DNA of 64,000 nucleotides from Methylomonas paludis. GTDB taxonomy: Bacteria; Pseudomonadota; Gammaproteobacteria; Methylococcales; Methylomonadaceae. The notes under the pieces were generated by a model. The model was not told the DNA's origin and made no database searches. It was given only the letters and a program-made list of their open reading frames with translations. This document shows, piece after piece, positions 45,596 to 55,728 of the stretch. The position numbers were made by a program, and so were the translations under genes. Each line of letters opens with the position of its first letter. Within the stretch, counting starts at the first letter, position 1. The DNA lies in contig NZ_CP073754.1 in NCBI RefSeq assembly GCF_018734325.1, positions 372,001-436,000 of the forward strand, in the 5' to 3' direction.

Positions 45596-48500
45596 TCAGG
45601 CCTGGTCTGTTTCCAGCAAATAAGTTAACCACAAGGAAGACAATTTCTCCTGCACGGTATTTTGCCGTAAGCGGGCGCGCAGATTATCAAAGTCCACATA
45701 ATCCAAAGCTTGATCCTGATTGTAACAGGAGTACATAAAGCTGGTTTCACCTGTTTCAGGATCCACATGCTTGCATAGGCATTGGGCGCAAACCCCTTTC
45801 ATCATGCATTGCATAGGCGAATTGATGGAGGCCACCGCCTCATGGCTTTCTTTCAGATAAGGTTTCAGTACTCCATGGCGGGCGGCTTTCACAGCTGCCA
45901 TCATCCGATCCGATCCAATCACGATCAAATGATCCACGTCTTGTAAGAACAGCCCGGTTTCACCCAGATCACCATTGGCAAAAGCCAGCATGGCTTCGAC
46001 AATATTGCCGACAAAGCTTTTATCTTGCTGGCGGGTGATAGGTATGGCGTCATTACCAGGCCGTTTATCTACCGCCCAGACAATCAAGTCGGAAGCTTCC
46101 TCAATATCCTCAACCTTGAATAAATCTTCCCGGTTTCGATAACCGGCAAAATACAGAACTTTATTTCCGGCCGAGCGTAGTGCTTTACCTATCGAAAACA
46201 GCACCGCATTACCCAGTCCGCCGCCCAGCAGCAACACGGTCTGATTATGCGGAATTTCCGTTGGTGCTCCGGTAACTCCCATCAGTACCAGCGGGTCCCC
46301 AGCTTGCCAGGTTGCGCACAAGCGTGTAGAGCTACCCATCTCCAGAGCAATCAAAGATACTAGGCCTTGTTCTTTGTCTACCCACGCCCCAGTTAGCGCA
46401 ATACCTTCAGATGCCAGCACCGTACCTTCTTTAACTGGTGCCAGTGATTCAAAGTTTTGCACCCGGTAAAATTGGCCGGGATTAAAGTTCCTAGCGGCTG
46501 CCGGCGCTTTCACAACCACCTCGATAATGGTAGGTGTCAGGCGGTTTACCGCCACAATATGTGCCAGGAAAATCTCGTCCAAATGTTGCTGCAGGGCCAG
46601 TAATTGCTGATCCCGTTGCGCTTGTTCAGCGGCTTTCAGTTGCGCTAGGTCATCGGCAAACAGTTTGACGATATAAGGGTAACCATCTTTTGCGCTGGCC
46701 ATGGCTTTCACCACATTACCGGCATAAACCGGATGATTGTCACCGTAAAAACTGATATTGCGGCCTTGGTTCTGATAAGACGTAAATGGTGCCGGCTTAC
46801 CCACTTTAACCTGAGTTTCATCCTCGCTGGCCACCAGTTCGGCCTGGGCAGACCAGTCAGGTTCGTAACGTTTATAAAACTTACGATCCATAACAAAAGT
46901 GCCGGGAAATTCAGACTGATAAATAGTATTCGGTGCCGTACCGGCCGCAATAAATAAGCCGCGCAGCTTGATTTCAACTTCCTCGGTTTTCCGCCATTTG
47001 CCTTCCTGTTCGGCCAGTTTTTCAAAATGTACCGCCTGCAGATGACCGTATTCATCTGCCACTGCTTCCAGTGGACTCATGCCTTCCGCCAGCCAGATGC
47101 CTTCGGCTAAGGCTTCATGGATTTCTTCATGATTTTGCCGGTAGGCTGGCGAATCCTTGATCCCTTTACGATAGAACAAGGTCACTCCACCCCATTGTTG
47201 CAGCAGTGGCAAAAAGTTCGGTGTTTCACCGGCAGCGGCGGCACGTTGGCGTTCCTGCTCAATAATCCGGCCATGTGCCAGAAATTCATTAAGAATTTCC
47301 AGTTCTTCGCTATCATACTGGTTGCGTACCTGGGCCTCACCATAAACACTCACCAGTTTGTCGTAGCGTTTTACAACCTTACTGACCTGCACCGGATAAT
47401 ATGCCAATAATTCCGTAGCAGTATCAATTGCAGTCAAACCACCGCCGATGACGCCGGCCGGCAGGCGCACCTGCAGATTGGCTAATGAGGAATCCTTGGC
47501 TGCCCCGGTCAATTGTAAAGCCATTAAAAAGTCGGAAGCCTTACGAATCCCGCGAATCAGATTGTTTTTCAGATCGATGACCGTCGGTTTGCCGGCGCCG
47601 CTGGCAATAGCAATATGATCAAAACCCAAGTCCCAGGCTTCATCAATGCTGATACTGCCGCCGAAGCGAATGCCGCCGTAGCATTTGAACGCATTACGCC
47701 GTAATAGATTTAGATAAATCACTTTTAGAAAGTTTTTATCCCAGCGTACGGTAATACCGTATTCGGCCACGCCGCCAAAACCCAGCAAAACCCGTTTATC
47801 CAGTTCTTCATAGAGAGTAGCGAAATCCAGAATCGGTTCAGGCAACTGATCTTTGTTACCGGTCAGGTACAAGGGCAGTGGTTCCAGCTTTAAGGCATCA
47901 ATCCCCACCACGCCAAAACCTTCATTAAGCAGGTAGTGAGATAAAGTGTATCCGGCCGGCCCCAGGCCCGCCACCAACACATTTTTGCCATTGTAAGGCA
48001 ACGCCACCGGACGTTTCACGTTCAGTGGATTCCAGCGGGTCAACAAACTGTAAATTTCAAAACCCCAAGGCATGAACAGCACGTCGGTCAGCACATTGGT
48101 TTCAATCTGTGGAATATTCACGGCTTCAGTTTTTTGATAAATGCAGCCGCGCATACAGTCATTACAAATCCGGTGACCAGTGCCGGGGCACATTGGATTA
48201 TCAATAATAATCAAGGCTAGAGCCCCAATGTTGTCACCCTGACGCTTAACCAGATGCATTTCCGAAATCTTTTCTTCCAACGGGCAACCGGTCATCAGGG
48301 AGCCGAGATGGTTGTTTTTAAAGGTACCGTCTTTTTTGTTTTTAATACCTTTTGAACACGAGTCGTTATTACGATCATGGCAGTAAATGCAATGATCGAC
48401 TTCGTATAAAGCCTGGCGTTGAGAATGGCGTTTGTCAGTCAGGGCAAAGCCATCGCGGCGGCGGTGATGATGATGTTCGCTGGCCCAGACCTGATGACTG

Positions 48501-49192
48501 TCTCTGTCCAAAGTATCGTGAGCAACCAGATTATCCAGATTGCACTTTTCAGCTATCTTGAAACTCAGCCATTTTTTTACCAGCGCTTGTAATTCTGGAG
48601 CATGCTGGGCGGCAAAACTCCAGCGATAAATAATATCCAGTTCAGCGACAACAGCCTCTGCCGGTTCGCCCTGTTGTACCAGACGCCAAAGATCGGCGGC
48701 AATTTCACTAACCGCACGTTCCGGGTCGGCCTGGTATAAAGCCTGTTTGCCGGCAGCGTTTACCAGGGTTTCCAGTTGCTGATGCAGAGCGGTAATATCC
48801 CAGTCCACGATAGACTGACCCTTGAAACGGCTGGCCAGTTTGCCGACAATTTCACTGCGATACACAAATATGGAAGAAAATTCACTGCGAATAGCGTCAA
48901 TCTGCTCATCGCGAACATTGCTGACCTGGAACAGTCTGGCGACAAAAGTGCCGACCAGCGGAGCCAGTTTTACCAGTAATTCCGAAACTTGTTCAGGGGC
49001 CATGCCGTCGCCCTGATTCTGGCGATAGGACTGGATTTCATCAAACAGTGCCGCGTCATGTTGCGCGACAGATTGATCAAAAACACCCATAAGATCCGCC
49101 AAACGTTGCGTATCGTATAAGTCTGCGTAGTCAAAGCCGGGAATGCCCAGGTTCAGGGTTTGAGGATTGCTGCTGTTAATCGTTTGTGTCAT
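45596..49192 (-). CDS. Large NfnB/GltD-PyrK-like flavin and iron-sulfur oxidoreductase
   Basis: A 1198-residue fusion. Residues 1-250 are helical and unassigned. Residues 260-350 hold two cysteine groups (C268, C271, C279, C303; C335, C343, C346, C350) resembling the cluster domain of GltD/NfnB. From 404 a FAD/NAD(P)-binding domain begins (VAGLGPAGYTLSHY, GxGxxG at 409-414). The C-terminal third matches PyrK/ferredoxin-NADP reductase modules (FNPGQFYRVQNF, LLGGGLGNAVLFS) and ends in a 2Fe-2S motif (C1129, C1135, C1138, C1156). Overall it looks like NfnA and NfnB joined in one chain; NADH/NADPH/ferredoxin transfer is inferred, not shown. Confidence 0.75.
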   Translation of the reverse strand: MTQTINSSNPQTLNLGIPGFDYADLYDTQRLADLMGVFDQSVAQHDAALFDEIQSYRQNQGDGMAPEQVSELLVKLAPLVGTFVARLFQVSNVRDEQIDAIRSEFSSIFVYRSEIVGKLASRFKGQSIVDWDITALHQQLETLVNAAGKQALYQADPERAVSEIAADLWRLVQQGEPAEAVVAELDIIYRWSFAAQHAPELQALVKKWLSFKIAEKCNLDNLVAHDTLDRDSHQVWASEHHHHRRRDGFALTDKRHSQRQALYEVDHCIYCHDRNNDSCSKGIKNKKDGTFKNNHLGSLMTGCPLEEKISEMHLVKRQGDNIGALALIIIDNPMCPGTGHRICNDCMRGCIYQKTEAVNIPQIETNVLTDVLFMPWGFEIYSLLTRWNPLNVKRPVALPYNGKNVLVAGLGPAGYTLSHYLLNEGFGVVGIDALKLEPLPLYLTGNKDQLPEPILDFATLYEELDKRVLLGFGGVAEYGITVRWDKNFLKVIYLNLLRRNAFKCYGGIRFGGSISIDEAWDLGFDHIAIASGAGKPTVIDLKNNLIRGIRKASDFLMALQLTGAAKDSSLANLQVRLPAGVIGGGLTAIDTATELLAYYPVQVSKVVKRYDKLVSVYGEAQVRNQYDSEELEILNEFLAHGRIIEQERQRAAAAGETPNFLPLLQQWGGVTLFYRKGIKDSPAYRQNHEEIHEALAEGIWLAEGMSPLEAVADEYGHLQAVHFEKLAEQEGKWRKTEEVEIKLRGLFIAAGTAPNTIYQSEFPGTFVMDRKFYKRYEPDWSAQAELVASEDETQVKVGKPAPFTSYQNQGRNISFYGDNHPVYAGNVVKAMASAKDGYPYIVKLFADDLAQLKAAEQAQRDQQLLALQQHLDEIFLAHIVAVNRLTPTIIEVVVKAPAAARNFNPGQFYRVQNFESLAPVKEGTVLASEGIALTGAWVDKEQGLVSLIALEMGSSTRLCATWQAGDPLVLMGVTGAPTEIPHNQTVLLLGGGLGNAVLFSIGKALRSAGNKVLYFAGYRNREDLFKVEDIEEASDLIVWAVDKRPGNDAIPITRQQDKSFVGNIVEAMLAFANGDLGETGLFLQDVDHLIVIGSDRMMAAVKAARHGVLKPYLKESHEAVASINSPMQCMMKGVCAQCLCKHVDPETGETSFMYSCYNQDQALDYVDFDNLRARLRQNTVQEKLSSLWLTYLLETDQA

Positions 49193-49542
49193 CAGGTTTT
49201 TCCGTGCATACAGGTCTGAGGTTGGTCAATGAAGGATGAACTCCAGGCCGATGATGCGTCTAAAATTAAAAATACAGTCACTACCTAACACTAGGCAGGT
49301 TGCCGATAGCACAACAAGCGCAAAAGTACCCGTGCTGCACTTGTCCATACTTGGCAGAGCGTATGTTAAAAAAACAAAAACAGTGCGGGCCGTGCCGAAC
49401 GCTCGTGTCGCGTATCAACATAGCCAAGCACTTGTTTTGATTGCAGTCATTCAGAGTTCAAGCTGAATAATGGCATTATTTATACCTTAGTTTAGTGCTT
49501 AATCAAGCCATTGTTTTACCAGGGCTGATTTTTAGCCGAATC
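49193..49542. other. Intergenic region between secF and the large oxidoreductase
   Basis: A plus-strand frame of 76 codons is present but has no ribosome site or family signal and is not called. The region must hold the oxidoreductase promoter; none stood out. Confidence 0.4.
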
Positions 49543-50469
49543 TTAAGGCAATTGATCCAGTGTGGCATCTTTTTTAGCCGGCATCAGATCTTCTCGGCTT
49601 AAGCCAAAGGACAAGGCCAAGGCGCTACCGATATAAATTGAAGAGTAGGTGCCTTTGATAACGCCAATCAACATGGCAATGGCAAAGCCGTGAATGATTT
49701 TGCCACCCAAAAATACCAGTGCCAATAAAGTCAAAAATACTGTGAAAGAAACCAGAATAGTTCGGCTCAGGGTTTCATTGATGGCCAGATTGATAATTTC
49801 ATTCATAGACTGAATTCTGGTGGTGCGGGTAATTTCCCGAATTCGGTCGTAAATCACAATCTTGTCGTTGGTGGAATAACCGACTAAAGCCAGAATCGCC
49901 GACAACACTGTCAGGTCAAATTCCCAGCCAAATACCGAGAAAAATCCCATGGTGATAATAGAGTCATGAAACAAGGCCACAATAGCAGCTACCGAAAGCT
50001 TCCATTCAAAGCGGATACTCACATAAATCATGACGCCAATAAAGGCAAAAAGCAAAGCCAGTCCACCGTTATTGATCAAGTCTTCACCCACTTGAGGGCC
50101 GACGAATTCTACCCGGCGAATTTCACCCGGTTGGGCTTGGCTGCTATCGGTGATACTTTGTACTTTTTCAGTCAATTGCTTTTGGCTAATATCCGTTACC
50201 GGCTTAAGACGTAATAAAACCTCCTGAGAACTGCCGAAATGCTGGAGATTGGCATCGGCAAAACCTTGTTGTTCCAGAGCATTACGCATTTTGTCCAGAT
50301 CGACCGACTGATCGTAGTGGATTTCATAAACGCTGCCGCCGGTAAAATCAATGCCTAACTGTAAGCCATTGATGAAAAAAGATAGAATTGAAATGATAAA
50401 CAAGCTGCCGGAGAATATGTAAGCAAAAGTTTTCTTACTAAGAAAATCTATATTTCGAGTGGTAGACAT
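49543..50469 (-). CDS. secF: Protein translocase accessory subunit SecF
   Basis: RND-fold membrane protein that with SecD aids late steps of Sec export using the proton gradient. Typical stretches: LQLGIDFTGGSVYEI, FVGPQVGEDL, LVGYSTNDKIVIYDRIRE, and six hydrophobic spans in 308 residues. Unusually, secD is not adjacent: trkH lies upstream and the oxidoreductase gene downstream. Confidence 0.92.
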   Translation of the reverse strand: MSTTRNIDFLSKKTFAYIFSGSLFIISILSFFINGLQLGIDFTGGSVYEIHYDQSVDLDKMRNALEQQGFADANLQHFGSSQEVLLRLKPVTDISQKQLTEKVQSITDSSQAQPGEIRRVEFVGPQVGEDLINNGGLALLFAFIGVMIYVSIRFEWKLSVAAIVALFHDSIITMGFFSVFGWEFDLTVLSAILALVGYSTNDKIVIYDRIREITRTTRIQSMNEIINLAINETLSRTILVSFTVFLTLLALVFLGGKIIHGFAIAMLIGVIKGTYSSIYIGSALALSFGLSREDLMPAKKDATLDQLP

Positions 50470-50565
50470 ACCATGATTCCTGATGAATATTAAAAGTCGG
50501 TAGCGGAAAATTGGCCTGATATAGCACGAATAGCAATAGATCAGGCATGCAAACCCTAAATTGTA

Positions 50566-52023
50566 CTATTTTCTCCAGAAAGCGGGGGTAAAAAGCATCA
50601 GCAGGGTAAAAACTTCAAATCTGCCCAATAGCATCGCGATCACACAAATCCAGGTTTGAAAATCGCTCAGCCCTTGGTAATTGCTGGCCGTACCTACCAG
50701 ACTCAAGCCAGGCCCGGCATTATTGATGCATGCCAAAACTGCACCCAGTGCAGATAAGGGGTCAAGGCCGGAGAACAATAAGGCAAATGTTAAGGCCACG
50801 ATGGAAATAAAATACAGAAAAATAAAGGCCAAAACCGAAAAAATGATCTTGTTGGGGATAGGCATATCGCCAATCCGAATGGGATTAATTGCGCGGGGAT
50901 GCAGAATGCTGAACATCTCACGTCCCGCCTGTTTCCAGAGCAGCAGGGTGCGGAACATTTTGATTCCGCCACCGGTAGAGCCGGTACAGGCAGTGATGCT
51001 GGTCAGGTAGAGTATCCACCAGATCACAAAGGGTGGCCAAAGCCTGAAATTGTCACTGACAAACCCGCCGGAGGTACTGACCGAGATTAAATTAAAGCTG
51101 ACATGACGCAATGCGGTCAGAAAATCGGGATAGATTTGCTGATACCAGATATAAATACTGCATATCATCACACTCGCTGTTATCACAGCGAGCATAGGAA
51201 TTGCTTCAGGGTCGGTCAGATAGGGTTTTAAACTGAATTTGTGCAAGGCCGAGTAATGAACCGCAAAATTCATGGCAGAAATCAGCATGAATCCCATCAA
51301 AACCAGTTCTATTGTAGGGGATCCGAAATAGCCGATATTGGCATCGTGCGTGGATAAGCCGCCTAAGCTCATGGTGGAAAAGGCATGGCAAATAGCATCA
51401 AACCAACCCATTCCCGCCAATTTTAAAGATACGATGCAGATTAGTGTGAATGCCGCATAAATCATCCATAACAAGCGGGCAGTTTCATTAATACGTGGCG
51501 TCAATTTACTATCCTTGATAGGGCCGGCAATTTCGGCCTTGTATAACTGCATCCCACCTATGCCCAGCAAGGGTAGAATAGCCACTGCCAACACAATAAT
51601 GCCTAGACCTCCCAACCAGTTAAGCTCGTGTCGCCACAAATTCAAAGAAGGGGCCAAGCTGTCCAGTCCGACAAACACCGTCGCCCCGGTAGTGGTCAAA
51701 GCCGAAGTGGTTTCGAAGAATGCATCGGTAAACGATAATTCAGGTAAGCCCCACATTAACGGTAAGGTTGCCGCTGCCGCCATGAGTATCCAGAAACTCG
51801 CCACCAGCAAATAACCATCCCGGGTTTTTACATCGCCGCGCCAGCGCATACTCAGACCGGCCAGAATCGCACCCGCACCGATATTCAGCAACATACCGTT
51901 GGTGAAATGCTCCGTCATAGCGTCATTGAAGTACAGCGAAGTTGCAATGGGCAAAATATAGGTCAGCCCAAAGATCATTAGAATCAGGCCAAGGACAAAG
52001 GCGATAGTACAAAAACGTTGCAT
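50566..52023 (-). CDS. trkH: Potassium uptake protein TrkH
   Basis: Channel subunit of the Trk potassium uptake system, 485 residues with the fourfold pore architecture; pore-loop regions include TTTGATVFVGLD, AFSTMSLGGLSTHD, SVSTSGGFVSDN and CINNAGPGLSLVG. The NAD-binding regulator trkA is not in the window. A CTGSTGGGIKM stretch marks the gating loop. Confidence 0.92.
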   Translation of the reverse strand: MQRFCTIAFVLGLILMIFGLTYILPIATSLYFNDAMTEHFTNGMLLNIGAGAILAGLSMRWRGDVKTRDGYLLVASFWILMAAAATLPLMWGLPELSFTDAFFETTSALTTTGATVFVGLDSLAPSLNLWRHELNWLGGLGIIVLAVAILPLLGIGGMQLYKAEIAGPIKDSKLTPRINETARLLWMIYAAFTLICIVSLKLAGMGWFDAICHAFSTMSLGGLSTHDANIGYFGSPTIELVLMGFMLISAMNFAVHYSALHKFSLKPYLTDPEAIPMLAVITASVMICSIYIWYQQIYPDFLTALRHVSFNLISVSTSGGFVSDNFRLWPPFVIWWILYLTSITACTGSTGGGIKMFRTLLLWKQAGREMFSILHPRAINPIRIGDMPIPNKIIFSVLAFIFLYFISIVALTFALLFSGLDPLSALGAVLACINNAGPGLSLVGTASNYQGLSDFQTWICVIAMLLGRFEVFTLLMLFTPAFWRK

Positions 52024-52437
52024 AGGTTGCCTGCAGGAAAACGGGACAGTTTTAAGATACTGACAAGTCTTGAAGATTGATTAAAAAGCAATTTTCTAAA
52101 CGGAGTGAAAGAATTGTAACAAAATTGAGCAACTATCATCATATTGCAAAAATTTTGACATGATCTGATCAGCTATTTTAACAGCTACTCAGACGGTGTT
52201 GTTTTTCGGTCGGGTAGGCCAGGCACAATAAAATGCTGATCAGCTTGTCTTAGTTTGGCTCAGAAAACGTCAAATATCAGTGGTGTCATACAACTTTAAA
52301 CAAACCTTCATCCATCTGTAATATGGCTCTTCTAATCTGGGCCTGAGTTTGAGAAGTCATTGCATAACGGAAAATCTCTGATTTCCACGGCTGTAACAGT
52401 ACAAAAATATGCGCCGCAAAATTAGGAGGTTGAAATC
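52024..52437. other. Divergent intergenic region, trkH and PAP2 gene
   Basis: TTGACA at 52155 with a poor -10 (TTAACA) 17 bases on is the only promoter-like pair noted for the plus strand. No small gene recognised. Confidence 0.3.
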
Positions 52438-52962
52438 ATGAAATTAATCTATTCCATACACAAGTACGACGTATTCATGTTTACCTGGTTAAACAGTGTC
52501 AGCATCCATGCCAATTTAGTGCGCATATGTCGTTATATATCCAAAACCGGAGATGGTCTTCTCTATGTAGCCTTAGCAGCTTGTCTGTTGTGGTACCAAG
52601 GTGCGAGTGATCCTTTGTTGCAAGCTATGGTATTGGCTTTTAGCATTGAAAGACCTTTGTATTTCCTGCTCAAAAATTCATGCAAACGTCATCGCCCGCA
52701 GCAGGCCCTACAAAATTTTCGTAGCGTGATCACACCTTCCGATCAATTCAGTTTTCCTTCAGGGCATACATCTGCCGCCTGCATGGTCGCATGCTTAATA
52801 GCCTATTTTTACCCCGGCTTATTGCCCATACTAGCTGTCTGGGCCGCTCTGGTAGGTTTTTCCCGCGTAGTGCTGGGTGTACATTTTCCAACCGATACCT
52901 TGGTAGGGGCCGGTTTGGGTCTGGGTTCAGCCATTTTTAGCCTCAATCAAATTGTGATATGA
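52438..52962 (+). CDS. PAP2-family phosphatase
   Basis: Membrane phosphatase of the undecaprenyl-diphosphate / phosphatidic acid phosphatase 2 type, 174 residues. All three catalytic motifs are visible: KNSCKRHRP, PSGHTSA and SRVVLGVHFPTD. AGGAGG lies upstream of the ATG. It overlaps the next gene by four bases, so the two probably act in one lipid- or envelope-linked pathway. Confidence 0.9.
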   Translation: MKLIYSIHKYDVFMFTWLNSVSIHANLVRICRYISKTGDGLLYVALAACLLWYQGASDPLLQAMVLAFSIERPLYFLLKNSCKRHRPQQALQNFRSVITPSDQFSFPSGHTSAACMVACLIAYFYPGLLPILAVWAALVGFSRVVLGVHFPTDTLVGAGLGLGSAIFSLNQIVI

Positions 52963-53999
52963 AAATATTTTATGGAGTACAAGGGACGGGTAATGGACAT
53001 ATTACCCGGGCAAGAGTCATGGCCAAGGAATTGCAACAGGCTGGTTTTGATGTTAGCTATCAGTTTAGTGGTCGCCCAGCTGAAAAGTATTTTGATATGG
53101 AAATCTTTAACGGTTATCGGGTTAAGGAAGGCTTGACATTCAACACCGCTAAAGGACAAGTTTCATATTTAAAAACGGCGCTGCAAGCCAGCCCAGTGCA
53201 ATTTTATAAAGATATCTCCACGCTGGATTTAAGTGCTTATGATTTGATTATCAGCGATTTCGAACCGGTGACAGCTTGGGCTGCCAGAAAACAGCGCCGA
53301 AAAGTGATAGGCATCGGCCACCAATATGCCTTCGGTCACAATATCCCGCGCAAGGGTTCGGATCCTATTGCTAACCAGGTAATGAAATATTTCGCCCCGG
53401 CCACTACTGGCGTAGGACTACATTGGCACCATTTCGGTCAACCGATTTTACCGCCGATTATTGAAACCCCGGAATTTCCGGCAAATATCCAGTCCGACAA
53501 AATTGTGGTGTATTTGCCGTTTGAAGATCCGAATTATGTTTTAAGTCAATTATCCTGTTTTGAGAACTTCGAATTTCATGTGTATAGTCCAGAGCCGGTC
53601 GTTTCAAAATTTGCCAATATTGTCAGCAAACCATTATCCAGAGCTGGATTTCAAAAAGATTTATACGATTGCGCCGGCATCATTAGTAATGCTGGTTTCG
53701 AGCTGGCCAGCGAAGCGCTGCAATTGGGTAAAAAAATTCTGGTTAAGCCACTGCATTCGCAAATGGAGCAAATTTCCAATGCGGCGGCTTTGGAGCAATT
53801 AGGTTATGGACGGACCATGTATGATATACAACCGGCTGTTATCGAAGCTTGGTTACACAATCACCATGCCATGCATATCACCTATCCCAATGTGGCTAAA
53901 ATAGTGGTGGAATGGTTGCAACAAGGTATGGTGGAAATGGATCAAGCATTTATTGACAATGTTTGGGAAAGTGTCCAAATACTGCCTGTGGCGCAATGA
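52959..53999 (+). CDS. MJ1255/VC2487-type glycosyltransferase
   Basis: A 346-residue GT-B-like protein of the family typified by MJ1255/VC2487: starts KIFYGVQGTGNGHITRARVMA, has DLIISDFEPVTAWAA, GIGHQYAF, and the UDP-binding SNAGFELASEALQLGKKILVKP region. Acceptor and donor unknown. Translationally coupled to the PAP2 phosphatase. Confidence 0.82.
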   Translation: MKIFYGVQGTGNGHITRARVMAKELQQAGFDVSYQFSGRPAEKYFDMEIFNGYRVKEGLTFNTAKGQVSYLKTALQASPVQFYKDISTLDLSAYDLIISDFEPVTAWAARKQRRKVIGIGHQYAFGHNIPRKGSDPIANQVMKYFAPATTGVGLHWHHFGQPILPPIIETPEFPANIQSDKIVVYLPFEDPNYVLSQLSCFENFEFHVYSPEPVVSKFANIVSKPLSRAGFQKDLYDCAGIISNAGFELASEALQLGKKILVKPLHSQMEQISNAAALEQLGYGRTMYDIQPAVIEAWLHNHHAMHITYPNVAKIVVEWLQQGMVEMDQAFIDNVWESVQILPVAQ

Positions 54000-54072
54000 T
54001 GCGGCTAATTGTGTCCGAGCTGTTTTGCCGGGTTTAGAATTATGGTTATAGCAACGGTAAGCTTGGCTGGTT

Positions 54073-55128
54073 TCAATCGCTGTCTTCGTTGGGGATAATG
54101 GTTTTCAATTGGTGAGACAGCAAAGTTTGGCTGCCGTTGATCACCACTTCTTCACCCGGCTTTAGCACATCTCTGACAAAATAGCCTTGCGGATCAGTCT
54201 GATATTCAGGAATGGCCCGACGGCTAAAGTTGTTGGCTGAGGTTTTAATAAATACCCAGGCCTGGCCCAAATGCCAGATCAGAGCTGATTTGGGAATAAA
54301 TATGCCGGAGACCGCTTTATCGGGAGCAGATAGCCAGGCCGTGATATGAGCGCCATAAGGAATATGGTGGCCTTCCAGTTTAAAAAAATAGCGCTTACCA
54401 AGTGATACTGGGTCAACTCCAGGGGCCACCGAAACCAGTCGGGCAAGCACCGCTGATTGACGTTGGCCGCGCTCGTCAACATAAATGGTTTCTGGATTAG
54501 TGGAGAGTTGCATGTTGGCAGGCAGGCTGATCTGAATTAACTGGGCGTCCTGATTAAAAAACGCTGAGGCGTTTTTATTATGTCCAAGCACAAACCATTC
54601 GGTTAAAATCTCCCCCCATAACAAGCGGCTGCCGGCCAGAATGGTTTGTTGCTGATTGCTGCTGGCGTTAAGATTGGCCTGATCGGCTTGTGATTGCGCA
54701 AACTGCTCCTGAAGGCGGCGGGTGGAAATGATATCTTGATGATGTAGTTGTTCGGTGCGGGTCAAATTTAGCGATGATTCGGTAGATTTGGCCTGAGCGC
54801 TGGCCTGTAAGGTTTGGCTGGCCAGATATTGCTGGCGGAGTTGCAGCAATGGCTCCAGATTGATGACTGATCCATAGCTTATTATTTCAGGTTGGCGTTG
54901 AGCTGCCGCCAGAGTTTGAGTTTTGATTGCGGCCAGGAGCTGGAGTTTAGGTTCTAAACTGATCGTGTCTGGCCCATTATTGCTGGGTGCAGCAGCAGGG
55001 TTTTCGTCACCGGATGCGGCTAACGTCCAGACCGGGAAAACGCACAGACAAACCAGCAAAATTAAAATAGGCATGAAAATCCAAAAATAAGTAAGATCAA
55101 TGCCAAAATTATACCAAGTACGCAGCAA
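54073..55128 (-). CDS. HlyD/RND-type periplasmic adaptor protein, isolated
   Basis: A 351-residue membrane fusion protein with an N-terminal anchor or signal (IFMPILILLVCLCVFPVW), a coiled-coil hairpin about residues 105-165 (rich in Q, A, S, L), and C-terminal beta-barrel domains (GIFIPKSALIWHLGQAWVF, EEVVINGSQTLLSHQL) resembling CusB-type adaptors. No RND pump or outer-membrane channel gene is adjacent, so its partners and substrate are unknown. Confidence 0.75.
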   Translation of the reverse strand: MLRTWYNFGIDLTYFWIFMPILILLVCLCVFPVWTLAASGDENPAAAPSNNGPDTISLEPKLQLLAAIKTQTLAAAQRQPEIISYGSVINLEPLLQLRQQYLASQTLQASAQAKSTESSLNLTRTEQLHHQDIISTRRLQEQFAQSQADQANLNASSNQQQTILAGSRLLWGEILTEWFVLGHNKNASAFFNQDAQLIQISLPANMQLSTNPETIYVDERGQRQSAVLARLVSVAPGVDPVSLGKRYFFKLEGHHIPYGAHITAWLSAPDKAVSGIFIPKSALIWHLGQAWVFIKTSANNFSRRAIPEYQTDPQGYFVRDVLKPGEEVVINGSQTLLSHQLKTIIPNEDSD

Positions 55129-55340
55129 ATTATCGGTAAACCGGGCTATACCCGTTTAGTGGTAGTGGGTTAGGTTTAGTTGCACAACTGCAACTGAGGC
55201 AGCACCCGGTATAGTCAGTTTGCTCCAGGACTCTGTGGGCTAATCTGTAAAAGCTGATTTTTTTACTGTTTTAATCGGGCTTATAGCTATCAAGAATAGC
55301 TTACCTTGTTGGACTGAAGATTTAAAAAGGAGAAATTAGG

Positions 55341-55724
55341 ATGAGTGACGTTTCGGAAATTTTGAAATACGCTGAGACCCATGAATGGGCAAAATTGGAA
55401 GATGGGCAAATTGTGCGGGTAGGTATTACCGATTTTGCTCAATCTGAGTTGGGGGACATCATGTATATCGGCTTACCTGAACTGGGTCGCCAGGTTCGGC
55501 GTGGCGAACAAATTGCGGTAGTCGAGTCAGTAAAAACCGCATCCGATCTGCATAGCCCGGTGACCGGCACAGTAGTTGCCATAAATGAAGCAGTACTGGA
55601 TGAACCAGAACTGGTAAATGAAGCCGCCTTTCAGACTTGGCTGTTTTGTGTCGAAGCGGAACAACCGGCAGAATTGGATTTGCTTCTGGATGCTGCAGCG
55701 TATCAACATTTTATTGAACAATAA
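55341..55724 (+). CDS. gcvH: Glycine cleavage system H protein
   Basis: Lipoyl carrier protein of 127 residues. The lipoylated lysine is K65 in VVESVKTASDLHSPVTG. AGGAG lies upstream. The other gcv genes are not in the window; a lone gcvH may also act as a lipoyl donor. Confidence 0.93.
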   Translation: MSDVSEILKYAETHEWAKLEDGQIVRVGITDFAQSELGDIMYIGLPELGRQVRRGEQIAVVESVKTASDLHSPVTGTVVAINEAVLDEPELVNEAAFQTWLFCVEAEQPAELDLLLDAAAYQHFIEQ

Positions 55725-55728
55725 AACC

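Noticed and set aside
49236-49466. 76-codon plus-strand frame upstream of the large oxidoreductase
   Set aside because: No ribosome site, no hydrophobic or domain pattern and overlaps the expected promoter region of the divergent gene.
52155-52183. TTGACA with TTAACA as promoter for the PAP2 gene
   Set aside because: The -10 is poor and the distance to the gene is about 250 bases; left as a note only.
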